From: Euclidia mi
Taxonomy: Eukaryota; Arthropoda; Insecta; Lepidoptera; Erebidae
DNA: 64,000 nucleotides
Assembly (NCBI GenBank): GCA_944739405.2
Contig: OX123192.2
Location: 49,218,486-49,282,485, forward strand
Reading direction: 5' to 3'
Position numbers and translations under genes: made by a program. Shown piece after piece: positions 22,135 through 32,200 of the stretch. Under the pieces are notes generated by a model, which was given only the letters and a program-made list of their open reading frames with translations, had not been told where the DNA came from and searched no databases. Numbering within the stretch: the stretch's first letter is position 1; every line of letters begins with the position of its first letter.

Positions 22135-23047
22135 AATTATATCACATACGCTGACGATCAGGTTCTATTTGCATCGTCAGCATTGGATTTGCAGCAGATG
22201 GTCACCACGATGAATGAAGCGTATAAGAAGAGAGGTATGAAAGTGAATGTTAACAAAACCAAAGTCATGGTCATAGAGAGGGATGATAGTGTAACTGAAT
22301 GTGACGTAATGATAGGAGATGAAAAAGTGGAGCAAGTGAACGAGTTTGTGTATTTAGGGAGAGAGATGGAAAATGTGAGGGAGATATTGAAAGGAGAGTG
22401 AAAGCAGGAAATTGTGTGAATGGCGCCTTACAGTCCATCATCAGCAATTATATTATCCCAAAGCAAGCTCGCCTTGCTATACTGCAGGGAGTTTTGGCGC
22501 CAACACTGATGTACATACATACATACATAGACTCACGCCTGTTTCCCCGAAGGCGTGAGTCAACACTGATGTATGGTAGTGAATCATGGGTATGGCAGAA
22601 GAAGCATGAAAGTAGAATCAATGCTGTGGAGATGAGAGCTTTAAGGAGTATGTGCGGAGTAAGGCTGATTGATAAAGTGAAAAACAGTGTGATACGAGAG
22701 AAGTGTGGTCTAAAAGAAGATGTAGTGACAAAGGTTGAAAAAGGAATGTTGCGTTGGTTTGGACATTTGGAACGGATGGATGAAAGAAGGAATACGAAAG
22801 GAGTGTATCGTGCGAGAATTAATGGAAATGTCGGTAGGGGACGCCCTAGGCGGACGTACGCCGACCAAATAGGTGACGTACTGACAAAGAGCCAAATTAA
22901 AAGTACCCATAACCGACGCGCATGCATGATGAGGTTAATGAATGTCGAGGAAGCGAAAGAAGTATGTTTGAACCGAAGCATGTGGCGTTCTATAGTCTCT
23001 GCTTACCCCAATGGGAGACAGGCGTGACGATATAGATAGATAGATAT
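22135..23047 (+). pseudogene. 5'-truncated RTE-A relative (RT motif YADD to tail)
   Basis: The + strand starts within the RT at YADDQVLFASSALDLQQMVT and continues MKVNVNKTKVMVIERDD, VEQVNEFVYLG, then (after a frame change at about 22398) VNGALQSI, LMYGSESWVWQKKHESRIN, GHLERMDER and VGRGRPRRTYADQIG. It ends SAYPNGRQA at 23027. A (GATA)n tail follows at 23029-23046. It is clearly diverged from the copies at 7518 and 40325. The frame between 22398 and 23027 stays open across a 60-bp net insertion (see 22514-22560). Confidence 0.85.
22514..22560 (-). mobile_element. 47-bp RTE/SINE 3'-end micro-insertion
   Basis: A 13-bp direct repeat CAACACTGATGTA at 22501-22513 and 22561-22573 flanks 47 bp. On the minus strand these read the RTE-A type 3' end (GGGGAAACAGGCGTGAGTC) plus a (TATG)n tail. 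The innermost 10 bp (ACTCACGCCT on the minus strand) are an inverted copy of the 3' end (AGGCGTGAGT). Insert plus duplication is 60 bp, so the host frame gains exactly 20 codons and stays open. Confidence 0.9.
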
Positions 23048-24158
23048 ATCACATTTGCTCCCGCAAAGCTACCTCTACAAATTTGAATAATATACAATGT
23101 CAAAACAAGTTGTGGTCGCATAAGATATTATTGTACTTGCACCTATTTTTAAAATACTTAAAATTTTAATTAAAAATAAAATGACTTTTCGAAGTTAAGT
23201 GTGTATTGAAATTGTTAAGTATCGCTTGCTTACCGGTGAAGGAAAACATCGTGAGGTTACCTGCATGTCTGAGAGTTCTCCATAATATTCTCGTAAAACA
23301 TGTTAAGTCTGCCAACCCTCAGCAGTTGTAGCCACGGCGTGAGCTTGTTATAGGATATAATAATTATAAACAAATGTTCATTTTCTTGACAAAAATTAAA
23401 CACGTTAAAAATATACCTATAGAACATTTCACTAACTCATTTATTGAAATCATCATTTCATTCCTATTAACCTTCTCAAGAGCAATTCTCCAAAAATTCG
23501 CTATTCTAAGCGAATTTAGGGCTCATACATTATTTTTTCATCACGTTCAAGGGTGAAAGGTGCTCATATATTTCGTACAACCGTTGTTCTAAGCTAAGTG
23601 TGTTGAACTGTTAAAATACGAAATAAAAGACTTGAAAATAAGGCGACATGTTTGAAAGACGGGCGTTGGCGCTAGTATAAATGTCGCGAAAATATTAGTT
23701 GAAAAGATTCCTTAAGTATATTTTTAAAGGTATTGTGTTTTCTGCTTAGTTGAAAGTGTTGCGTTTAAAATGCTAGCTTGAAATATTGCTGAGTTTTGTG
23801 TGATACCGGTTTCAATGCTGGAAAGCAAGTGTATTGTGTAGTGAATAAAATTTGAGAAACAATTTGTGAATATTCAAATCACGTTTACAATAAAATTTGT
23901 CGTCTCTGCCTTAATAGCCTATTTTTATGGATCTAGACCAAGATCTGGGACTGAATTTTTGGTACCCTGATTAAATTATGCTTAGCCACGATAAAAATAG
24001 AATGTTTTGTCGTATGTGTAAATAATTATGAATTTTGTCACACAATCTTTTAATGTACAAAATAAGCTATTTTATAATACTGCATTTAGATATTCGTCAA
24101 TTTTAAAAAATATTTTTATATTAGCTGAAGTTACATAGACGGACTTAAAATAATTCAA
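23048..24158. other. Intergenic, one common lepidopteran repeat fragment
   Basis: 23215-23350 reads TTACCGGTGAAGGAAAACAT, then CGTGAGGTTACCTGCATG and GAGAGTTCTCCATAAT, a widespread lepidopteran repeat whose element class I cannot name. The rest is AT-rich with no gene seen. Confidence 0.45.
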
Positions 24159-25082
24159 ACAGCTTTTCTAATAAACAAATAAAAATAATTAGGAGACAAA
24201 ACATGGCATTGGCATCCAATTATGTTGCGGACCTAACCAAGGTCTGTAAATAAAATCCAGTGGACTGTATGAAACTGGTATAATCTTGAAGTAAAGTAAT
24301 TAACAATATTATAATTGGTCGTCATAGTACTATGTGAACAAATTTGTGCGCACGCGTCGTGCAAGGAGCTCAAGAGACAAGTGGGGAGCGTGGATGCGGC
24401 CGTGGAGTTGTCGGCCCCGCACCGCCTCGCGCCCCGCAGGTGCGGGCAGCCGAAGAGGGCCGAAACGGCCCGAACATCCTGCCCGGGGTTGAGGGCTGAT
24501 TGCCTTCTCGAAAGTAGAAAAGGTTGCCTGACTCAAGGGTTATCGTGTCCTCCCCCTGTCTTCGGACTTCAGACAACCCCAATATATGCCAGTTTATATG
24601 ACCTAGTTCTACTTCGAGTTCGGTGATGCGTTGGTCCAGCCGTAGACAGCGTCCATTGTAAGTAGCCCAGGGTCAGTTTCTTGTGGTAGCCGTTTGCCGT
24701 AGCCCGGAGATTCTTAGCACCCCCTGCCCTGCTGTTACCGCGACCGCTACCGGAGTTGCGGACAGCGGGACAACCGGGAACTGGGGGCCTTTTATTCGTT
24801 GGTGCGCTCATTGGGTGGTATTTGGCCTACTATACCGCGCTGGCCAGACGAGTTGGTATAGGGTTTGGTTTCAAGTTTTCCATCTCTTCGCAAAGATATT
24901 ATTCGCTTTCTGCAATTTCCTTAGTCACCTTTTACGACACCCACGGAATGAAATGGGGTAGTGACACTTGTATTCTTGATCCGTCACTACACGGATACAT
25001 AGCTATTCTAATATAGCTTTTCTAATAAACAACTAAAAATATTTAGAAGTTAAAACATCGCACTGGCATCCAATTATGAATG
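24159..25082 (-). mobile_element. RTE 5' fragment between 66-bp direct repeats
   Basis: Minus-strand frames give MSAPTNKRPPVPGCPAV and SRAGGAKNLRATANGYH (24811-24569), then ELEVELGHINWHILGLSEVR and GEDTITLESGNLFYFRE (about 24610-24480). These match the N-terminus of an RTE-type endonuclease. Everything after the first endonuclease motifs is missing. A CpG-rich, non-homologous tail follows at 24330-24480. Near-identical 66-bp direct repeats (AGCTTTTCTAATAAACAA... to GGCATCCAATTATG) flank the whole fragment at 24159-24223 and 25016-25078. Confidence 0.6.
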
Positions 25083-25352
25083 TCTAGAAAGGTATTAACC
25101 CCGTCAGTCAGTCACTGACATACACTTAAACCTAACGCACATAGAGAATGAAATTCAGGTCCTCGAGTATAATATAGATACATTTTAATGTCTTTTTTTG
25201 ACGTAATATATTTTATTAAATACAACAAAATTAAATTAATTTTAACATAAAATAATTTTAACTACTTAAATACTACTTACTACTAAAATTAAATTGAAAT
25301 ATAAACAAATAAACAATACACTATAAACAATACAAATAAAGAAAAAAAAACT
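25083..25352. other. AT-rich stretch, probable ZF-LINE 3' UTR
   Basis: It lies directly downstream (minus sense) of the ZF-LINE coding remnant. It is very AT-rich with an A-rich run at 25340-25350 (minus sense T-rich). No gene seen. Confidence 0.35.
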
Positions 25353-25899
25353 TCAAAGGGCGTCCTGAAAGTCCTCCACATCGCCGTCTATTGGGAACGT
25401 GCCCAGAAGACTGGCAGCATTGCCACGCCAAACGTTAATTTTCTTGAAAAATGAACGTTTGGTATGGCAATGCTTTGCACGCTCTGCAGCATTGTACGAT
25501 GTAAAGAGGAGATTTTCTCGTACTGCGCTGCAAAGCGGCCCGTCCAACTGCCTCTGAGAGGATAAATTTCGGGGCAACTCAGTGCTTGGACAAGCCATTT
25601 TCCGAGCATTAATGGCATCGATCTTACACATCACCTCAGAATCAACCAGTGTGGGTCCTAACATTTTCCTGGTCAATTCTGCAGTGCTGTGGACCGATGA
25701 CAGAAATGCTGGTAAGCTCACGTCGGAAATTTTGCGTACGCCAAGCCCACCCAGGCGAACCATGTAGCCATGCTCGGTCGTGCAGAGCCACATTTAAAAT
25801 GTTGCTTAGGGTGTTATGTAAAATTTTGTCAATATTGATTAGTGGGCTTGGGTTTTTCCAAAAAGGCGAAGAACGTAAAGCGTGTGTGAACTTATGCAC
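25353..25899 (-). pseudogene. ZF-LINE C-terminal region
   Basis: Overlapping minus-strand frames read LHGSPGWAWRTQNFRRE and, in the next frame, VRLGGLGVRKISDVSLPAFL then SSVHSTAELTRKML. The GGLGVR...LPAFLSSV block recurs after the RT domain in a group of metazoan retroelement proteins whose RT box is YLDD. At least two frameshifts are present. Function beyond being the ORF C-terminus is not known to me. Confidence 0.6.
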
Positions 25900-26420
25900 A
25901 AAAAACAGTATCGAATAATAGTGAAAACCGAATGTATATTAGTTTTGAGCAGGCGGTCCGAAATTTCACTAATATTTTGAATTTTTTCATGAATAAAAGA
26001 ATGAAAACCTTCGTCTAGTATTGGAGACCCAAGATGGAGAAGAGAATTTTTTTGAATATGGGTTATACTGGGCGCGAGGGTTTGAAATTTGGAAAGAATT
26101 GCGCATTGGTCTAAAATATCGTTGATAAAAATTTTACACTTACTTGGATTAAGGTCTAGGCCGTTAGATGAAAATTTTGTCTTCAGAAGTGCCAGGTCCT
26201 GATAGACAGTGTCTTCGTCGCCTCCTAGGGTTCCGTCATCTAGGTACCAGATGTTAAATTTAGAATTTAGCTGGCTAATAACTGAATGAATATCTAATCT
26301 AAAAATGACTGGTCCAAGAGGGTCGCCAAGATTTTCCTTGTATATTAATTTTAATGGATGCCTGTAGCACTGCCAAAGGAAGTTGTAAATTTGGGGGGTT
26401 TCTAATTTAACTTGCTTCAA
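25839..26420 (-). pseudogene. ZF-LINE reverse transcriptase palm (YLDD)
   Basis: The frame reads LGDPLGPVIFRLDIHSVISQ then NIWYLDDGTLGGDEDTVYQD and LNPSKCKIF. The catalytic box is YLDD inside WYLDDGTLGG, unlike the YADD/FADD of the other LINEs in this window. The upstream GDPLGP motif is kept, but part of the sequence between it and the preceding block looks lost. The N-terminal side is joined to a hairpin at 26428-26510. Clade unclear; an R2/NeSL-like group is possible because of the zinc finger and the absence of an N-terminal APE endonuclease. Confidence 0.65.
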
Positions 26421-26427
26421 CCCTAAT

Positions 26428-26510
26428 GAAAAAATGCTTAAAGAATGCTTTTAACTCAGTGTTCCTATTCACTGAGTTAAAAGCATTCTTTAAGCTTTAA
26501 GCATTTTTTC
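26428..26510. repeat. Hairpin inside ZF-LINE RT (about 34-bp arms)
   Basis: 26428-26461 is inverted at 26470-26510, perfect except for a 7-bp TTTAAGC duplication in the right arm. The spacer is 8 bp. It separates the two RT fragments. Confidence 0.9.
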
Positions 26511-27154
26511 TTCAAAAGCGCATCCCCGGCCGCCCCAGCGCTTGAACACACAAGATCTTTTAAATGTTAAGCCGTCAAGACCACCAGCAGACCCGCTTTG
26601 GAAGGAGCCAACGGCAGTCAGCACGTCCTTGGCTGTAATCCTGAGGCAATCTGAGTAAGTGTCAAGTGGGTCAGGAGAGGTTATCTCCTGGCGCTGGATG
26701 CTTGTGGCTGGAGGGTTAATGTTTTTTTTGTTTGCCGGTCTTCCTGTGCATGTAGAATTCTGTAAGGGAAAGTGAGTAGTTGTTTCCAAACCGTTACTGA
26801 ATTCTCCCGAACCACAAGGCCTTTGCAGTGGGTTAGATTTTGGGCTATTGAAGGCCTTGCGCCACGGGGAATTCATTTTAGGATGGGAATGGAATTTTTT
26901 AATTTGCTTATTTGCTGCCAAAAAGGGATATCAGAAGTTTTTGTCGGCTCATTTGTTAAAATGTGATGTGTGGATGTGTTGGGGCCAGAAAGTACATTTT
27001 GGTTTTTGTGGATTTTACCAAAATGTACTTTTAGGCCCCGCTCACCTTTAAAATAACGTGCCTGGGAACAAACAGGGCAGCGCACCAGAGCAGACGATGT
27101 GCAAGATTGACTCGCACCTACTTTCTCATCACTTTTGCCACCGTTAAAGAACAT
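26490..27154 (-). pseudogene. ZF-LINE N-terminus: C2H2 finger and start of RT
   Basis: 27154-26873 contains a C2H2-like finger (VRCPVCSQARYFKGERGLKV, then HFGKIH). The following frame reads EITSPDPLDTYSDCLRITAK, then DVLTAVGSFQSGSAGGLDGL, the usual start of the RT fingers in these elements. The finger probably binds DNA or RNA template. No APE-type endonuclease precedes the RT, which fits a lineage with a different (restriction-like) nuclease, though none is visible. A frameshift lies near 26900. Confidence 0.6.
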
Positions 27155-27927
27155 ATATGACGACTAAAACTTAATGCAATACACTTAAAGTAAAATACTA
27201 TAAAACTTTATAAACACAAATTTATGACGTTTGTCATTGCGTGAAAATATTTTTTTCTGTCCGTGGCGGCGGCGGCTCGTGAGTGCCAGTACGCTAGCCG
27301 AGTCCGGCGGCATTGAGATCGTAGATACATCGCCAGCTAGCCACCTCCTCACACCACTCAACCAGAACTGCTAAGCTGCTTTATCACAGCATACAGGAAC
27401 ATACATTGATTTCTTGATAATAATAAAAATATAAAAGATACTTTAGATTAAATTATATTCTTTTTCACGGATGTGAATTGGTACTTGATATTGAATTTTT
27501 TTGACATCTGATATAAATATTTTTTGTAGGCTTTTGTGATACTTTCTTCTATAATATTAGTCTTTAGTCAAATTTAAGCCTTGGTGGTTGCTTTTATTAA
27601 TATATTTTCAAAAAATATTATCAGAAATATTTTTCGTATGATCCGAGAGATGTCAACCTCTCCTGACCTCCCTCTTTTAATCAATAACATAATAATATTA
27701 TAAAATAGAAATAAAATATAATCATTCATTGATATACAGTGAATAGGTAAAGGAAAATAAATGAAAAACTCCAGGATCTAAATATATATGTGTTTTATTT
27801 TGTATCTGTGTTTTTCAGAACAACATGGATAAGTTTGCGTTTTAAAAAGAAAATAATTAATGGAAGTGTCTTCCAAATAGAATTGCTACTAACTGGTCTT
27901 CTCTGGATCACATTTACTGATGAGCCC
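27155..27927. other. No gene seen
   Basis: 27240-27310 is GC-rich (GTGGCGGCGGCGGCTCG), possibly the 5' end of ZF-LINE. 27400-27927 is AT-rich with no accepted frame. Confidence 0.45.
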
Positions 27928-28125
27928 TCATGTTGAAACATCGGGTCAACAGAAAGTATTTTAAACTCTTTAAATCTTATAACATAAATATAATTTAGCA
28001 TAATTTTATACTATGCTATTTTTGTTTCATGTCGAAACATCGGGTCAACAGAAAGTATTTTAAACTCTTTAAATCTTATAACATAAATATTATTTAGCAT
28101 AATTTTATACTATGCTATTTGCGCT
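27928..28125. repeat. 99-bp tandem duplication
   Basis: 27928-28026 and 28027-28125 are near-identical (TCATGT[T/C]GAAACATCGGGTC... to ATACTATGCTATTT), with only a few differences. Two full units. Confidence 0.9.
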
Positions 28126-28497
28126 GTAGCATGGTGCGGGTGGCAGTTTCAGTAACGTTTCATTTCACTTTTGAAAGTTGCCGCGATTCAAAAATTATCA
28201 CAAATTATGACTTAGTATTTCAGCAGTACCACATTCGTAATAAATTAAATCATTAATTACTGAAGTAAATTAAATTAAGCCGAACCAGAATGCTCTAGTC
28301 TACAAATGAAATCTAATGGAAAAAAAAATTAACCAAAGTATTATGCACATAACGTAACGCCATAGACGTATTTAGTGATGGGATGTACTGCTACGGTGCA
28401 TAGTCGACGTTTTATTAATAAAAAAACGTATATTGGGCGCATTTCAATTATTATTGTAAAAAGTCTATATATAGCCATAGTAATGAAACAACAGAAT
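28126..28497. other. Left flank of the foldback element; possible outer transposon end
   Basis: GCGCTGTAGCATGGTGCGG near 28119-28138 is found inverted near 37555-37575, so this flank may be one end of an older, larger transposon. No coding frame here. Confidence 0.4.
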
Positions 28498-28665
28498 ATA
28501 TACAGGTTGATTTGTAATTGCTCGTATTCCCTTCGGGAGGTGATTTTAGGGCCAAAATGGAGTATTTTTACCCCCTACATATGGGGGTCCAAAATGCACC
28601 ATTTTGGAATTAAATGGTTTTTAAATTTTTTTGAGAAAATTCCAAATTTGTGTTATAAACATCTT

Positions 28666-28921
28666 TGTCTGAAGACAGCGCCATCTAGTGACCGAACGAT
28701 GCACTAAATGGCTTGTTATGAGGTGTGCGCCGGCGGCACCGTAGGTACTTACCTAATTTAAAGACACTGCGTCAGATGTCGCTAGAGTCAAAGTTACCAG
28801 TAAGTAATTAAAGGATTTTGTATCTGTAGGTTCGCCAACGTCCATATCATATCGAATTACACGAGGACACAGTCAACATCGCATTTTATTTTTCCGCCCG
28901 TTCCATCCCGGCATTGTAACA
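28666..28921 (+). repeat. BEL-2 5' LTR
   Basis: 256 bp, TGTCTGAAGACAGCGCC... to CGGCATTGTAACA. It is identical, as far as I can read, to 35132-35387. Starts TG, ends CA. Preceded by the target duplication ATCTT (28661-28665). Confidence 0.95.
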
Positions 28922-28925
28922 TTTT

Positions 28926-28943
28926 TGGTGACCCCGACGTGAT
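28926..28943 (+). promoter_or_regulatory. BEL-2 primer-binding site
   Basis: TGGTGACCCCGACGTGAT starts four bases after the 5' LTR. TGG pairs with the CCA of a tRNA 3' end. I cannot name the tRNA with confidence. Confidence 0.75.
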
Positions 28944-29224
28944 CTTGTCTCCCGGTATCGTGGAAGTCAATCGCGAATACCTAGCGTTAACTGGCATACG
29001 TTCGCGAATCTGCATCGTGGAGCGGAACAAGAAATACTTACCCGGAAAGGTGGTGCACGTGGCGGAATCCACCTCAAAAAGAATACCGACCGGTCAAGTA
29101 AGTGGTGTTGGCAATCCTATCATTCTATCCTAATCCTACTCGATATCCCTGCAGGCATCTATAGGTATTCAATTTTCAAACAACCAAACGAGAACCGAAT
29201 ACTTAACCTCAACCGTAACCCAAG

Positions 29225-32200
29225 ATGGCCGAACAAAAATCGGAAACCAAGTTGGAATCCGCGGATTTACAAACCTTAAAGAGAAGGCGAGGAATCTTTA
29301 AAGGCAAGGTAACATTATTTCGTAAATACCTAAATTCTTTAACCGATGATCAGCCGTCTGCCGATCAATTAGTAGAATTAAAGTTACGAACGGAACGAAT
29401 AAAGTTAGTTTTTAACGATTACGAACTGTGTCAGGACAGTATAGAAACTGTATGCTCAGACTATGAGGTGCAGTTACAAGAACGAGAGAGTTTTGAGACA
29501 TGCTATTACGAGGCGGTCTCCTTAGCGATGAGTTATCTTCCGGAAGACGAAAGGTCTCCGGAGTTGTGCACATCCACTAGTACAGCTATAGAGTCAAAAC
29601 CGGATAATCATGACAATATTAAATATCCAGACATAATTCTACCCACCTATGACGGGACTATAACACAATGGATTGAGTTTCGAGATACGTTTGATGCTAT
29701 AATAAATCAAAGTAGTTTAAAATCGATTCAAAAATATAAATACTTGCGTACTTGTTTAAAGGACAGCGCACTTGAGGTAATTGCGTCATTAGAATTTAAC
29801 GAGAGTAGTTACGAGTTAGCCTGGAAGTTGTTATGTGAAAGATATAACAACCCCCGAATAATTATATATAATCACTTAACCTTACTGTTTGATATTGAGC
29901 CAATACCCGCGACAGCGACTGCTTTGCGGAGCTTAATAGATAATATTTCTAAACATTTAAGAACTATAAATTCGTTAAATGTTAGTGTGGAAAACTGGGA
30001 TGTATTAGTCATATTCTTTTTGGCCTCCAAGCTCGACCCTTCTATTCAACGAAAATGGGAGGAAAAAATCGGCTCAAAGGATTTACCTACTTTACAGGAC
30101 TTCAAAACATTCCTACGAATGCGTGCCGATCTGCTGGACACATTGAAAGGACCTGCACACCAAAGTCAATCGAACAATAACAAGCAAATGGCTACAAGGA
30201 AGGCATTTTTGACCACGACGGCTCCACCATCCCAACCGAAATCTAAAGGTAACCCAATTCGATGCCCTAATTGTAACGAAGGTCATTTTATTAGTTTGTG
30301 TCCTAAATTTTTAGCACTTAACCTAGAAGCACGAACTCGTCTCATAAAAAGGTTAAGGTTATGTTTTAATTGTTTTCGGTCTAACCATGCTATTCAAAAT
30401 TGTCAAGCCAGTCGGTGTCGAACTTGTAAGGGAAAACATCACTCATTACTGCACAACCCGGCATTCACACGTCACACTCACACTACCGAATCGGATCAAA
30501 CCGTTACAAACCAACCGAATACTCCTACATCTACTTTATGTCATTCTCAATTGCAACCGGGTCCAGGGATACCAAATATTCAATCAACTGTTGCTTCATT
30601 CGCACAAGCAAATCGCAAGCAAGTCACTCATAACCCAGTCGTCCTATCAACGGCGTCAGTTTACATAAACAATAACGATAATCAACGAATAAAATTAAAG
30701 GCACTTTTAGACTCGGGATCGCAGTCAAACTTCATAACACATAGAGCGTACGAAATGCTTAGAGTACCTAAACAAAATATTAAGTTGGAAGTGCGTGGTT
30801 TCAATGACAATATAACTAATGTGAATAATTTTTGTAACCTAACGATTTATTCAAGGGACAATACGTACTCGGCCGACATGATCTGTTACATAGTACCGAA
30901 CCTTTGTAAACTGCCACAAATAGATAACTTAGAGAGCATTTCTATACCGAAAAAATACCTATTAGCCGACGAGAACTATTCTATGGCCGGCGAGATAGAT
31001 ATGATCATAGGCGCTGAACAATTTTATCAATTATTATGTATAGGGCAACATAGGTTAGGCAAGGGACTACCTATTTTACAAAAAACGCGATTGGGTTGGG
31101 TCATTTCGGGCCCAGTGCCAAAGTGTCACCCTACTAATAGCACGACGCGATGTAACTTAGTAGTAACCGAGGGTAGTTTATTATCAAGCTTTCACATGGG
31201 GGAGGAACGGGAACTATCAGATGATGATACAAACCAGTGTGAGGAAATCTTTCGTACACACTCACGGACAGCTGATGGTAGTTTTGTCGTAACCATTCCC
31301 CTTAAGGAGAACCCAACTTCATTGGGAAATTCACGACATATTGCATACAAAAGATTAAAAAATTTAGAACAAAGGTTTCATCGAAATACAGATTTTAAAC
31401 AAAGTTATATAAATATGATGCGTGAGTTCGAGCAGGCGGGCCACATGACGAAGTTACAAACCCCTCCAGATGGCCCGTGCGTTTACCTTCCCCACCATGC
31501 CGTAGTAAATTATGAAAAGGTAACCACACCGGTAAGAGTAGTGTACGATGCATCATGTCAAACCGACAACGGATTGTCCTTGAATGACATACAATATAAA
31601 GGTAGTATAGCTCAAGACGAGTTGTTTAATTTATTAATACGATTTAGAGTCCACACGTTTGTAGTTTGCGCCGACATAAAATCGATGTATACGATGATTC
31701 ATATTAATCCTAATCAGCGAAAATTGCAATGTATCTTATGGCGAGAAAACCCGAATCAACCAATTAGTACCTATACACTTAATACGTTAAGTTTTGGTTT
31801 AAAAAGCGCGCCGCACTTAGCAACGCGTTGTTTACGACAACTAGCGCTGGAAAACATGTCGCGGTACCCTGACGCAGCGGCCGCTATTATGACCGGCTTT
31901 TATATTGATGATCTCAGCTACACCGGCGAAGACGAACACAAAATGGGAACCACTGTAAAACAATTAGATAAAATATTACAGGGAGCCAACTTTCACCTAC
32001 GTAAATGGAGGTCAAACTCACCGATAATACTAAACGCAATTAGTACTATAGACAATCACCCATCCCAGTCGCAAATGACCTTTGGGGATGGCTCGAGTAA
32101 GGTCTTAGGCCTTGCATGGTGTCAGTTAACCGATAATTTAAAGTTTCAATTAAAACCGCATCAATTAACTAACCCGTTAACAAAACGGAAAGCCTTATCT

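Noticed and set aside
28939..29133. 64-codon frame in the BEL-2 leader
   Set aside because: It overlaps the primer-binding region and leader; no known BEL/Pao element encodes a protein there.
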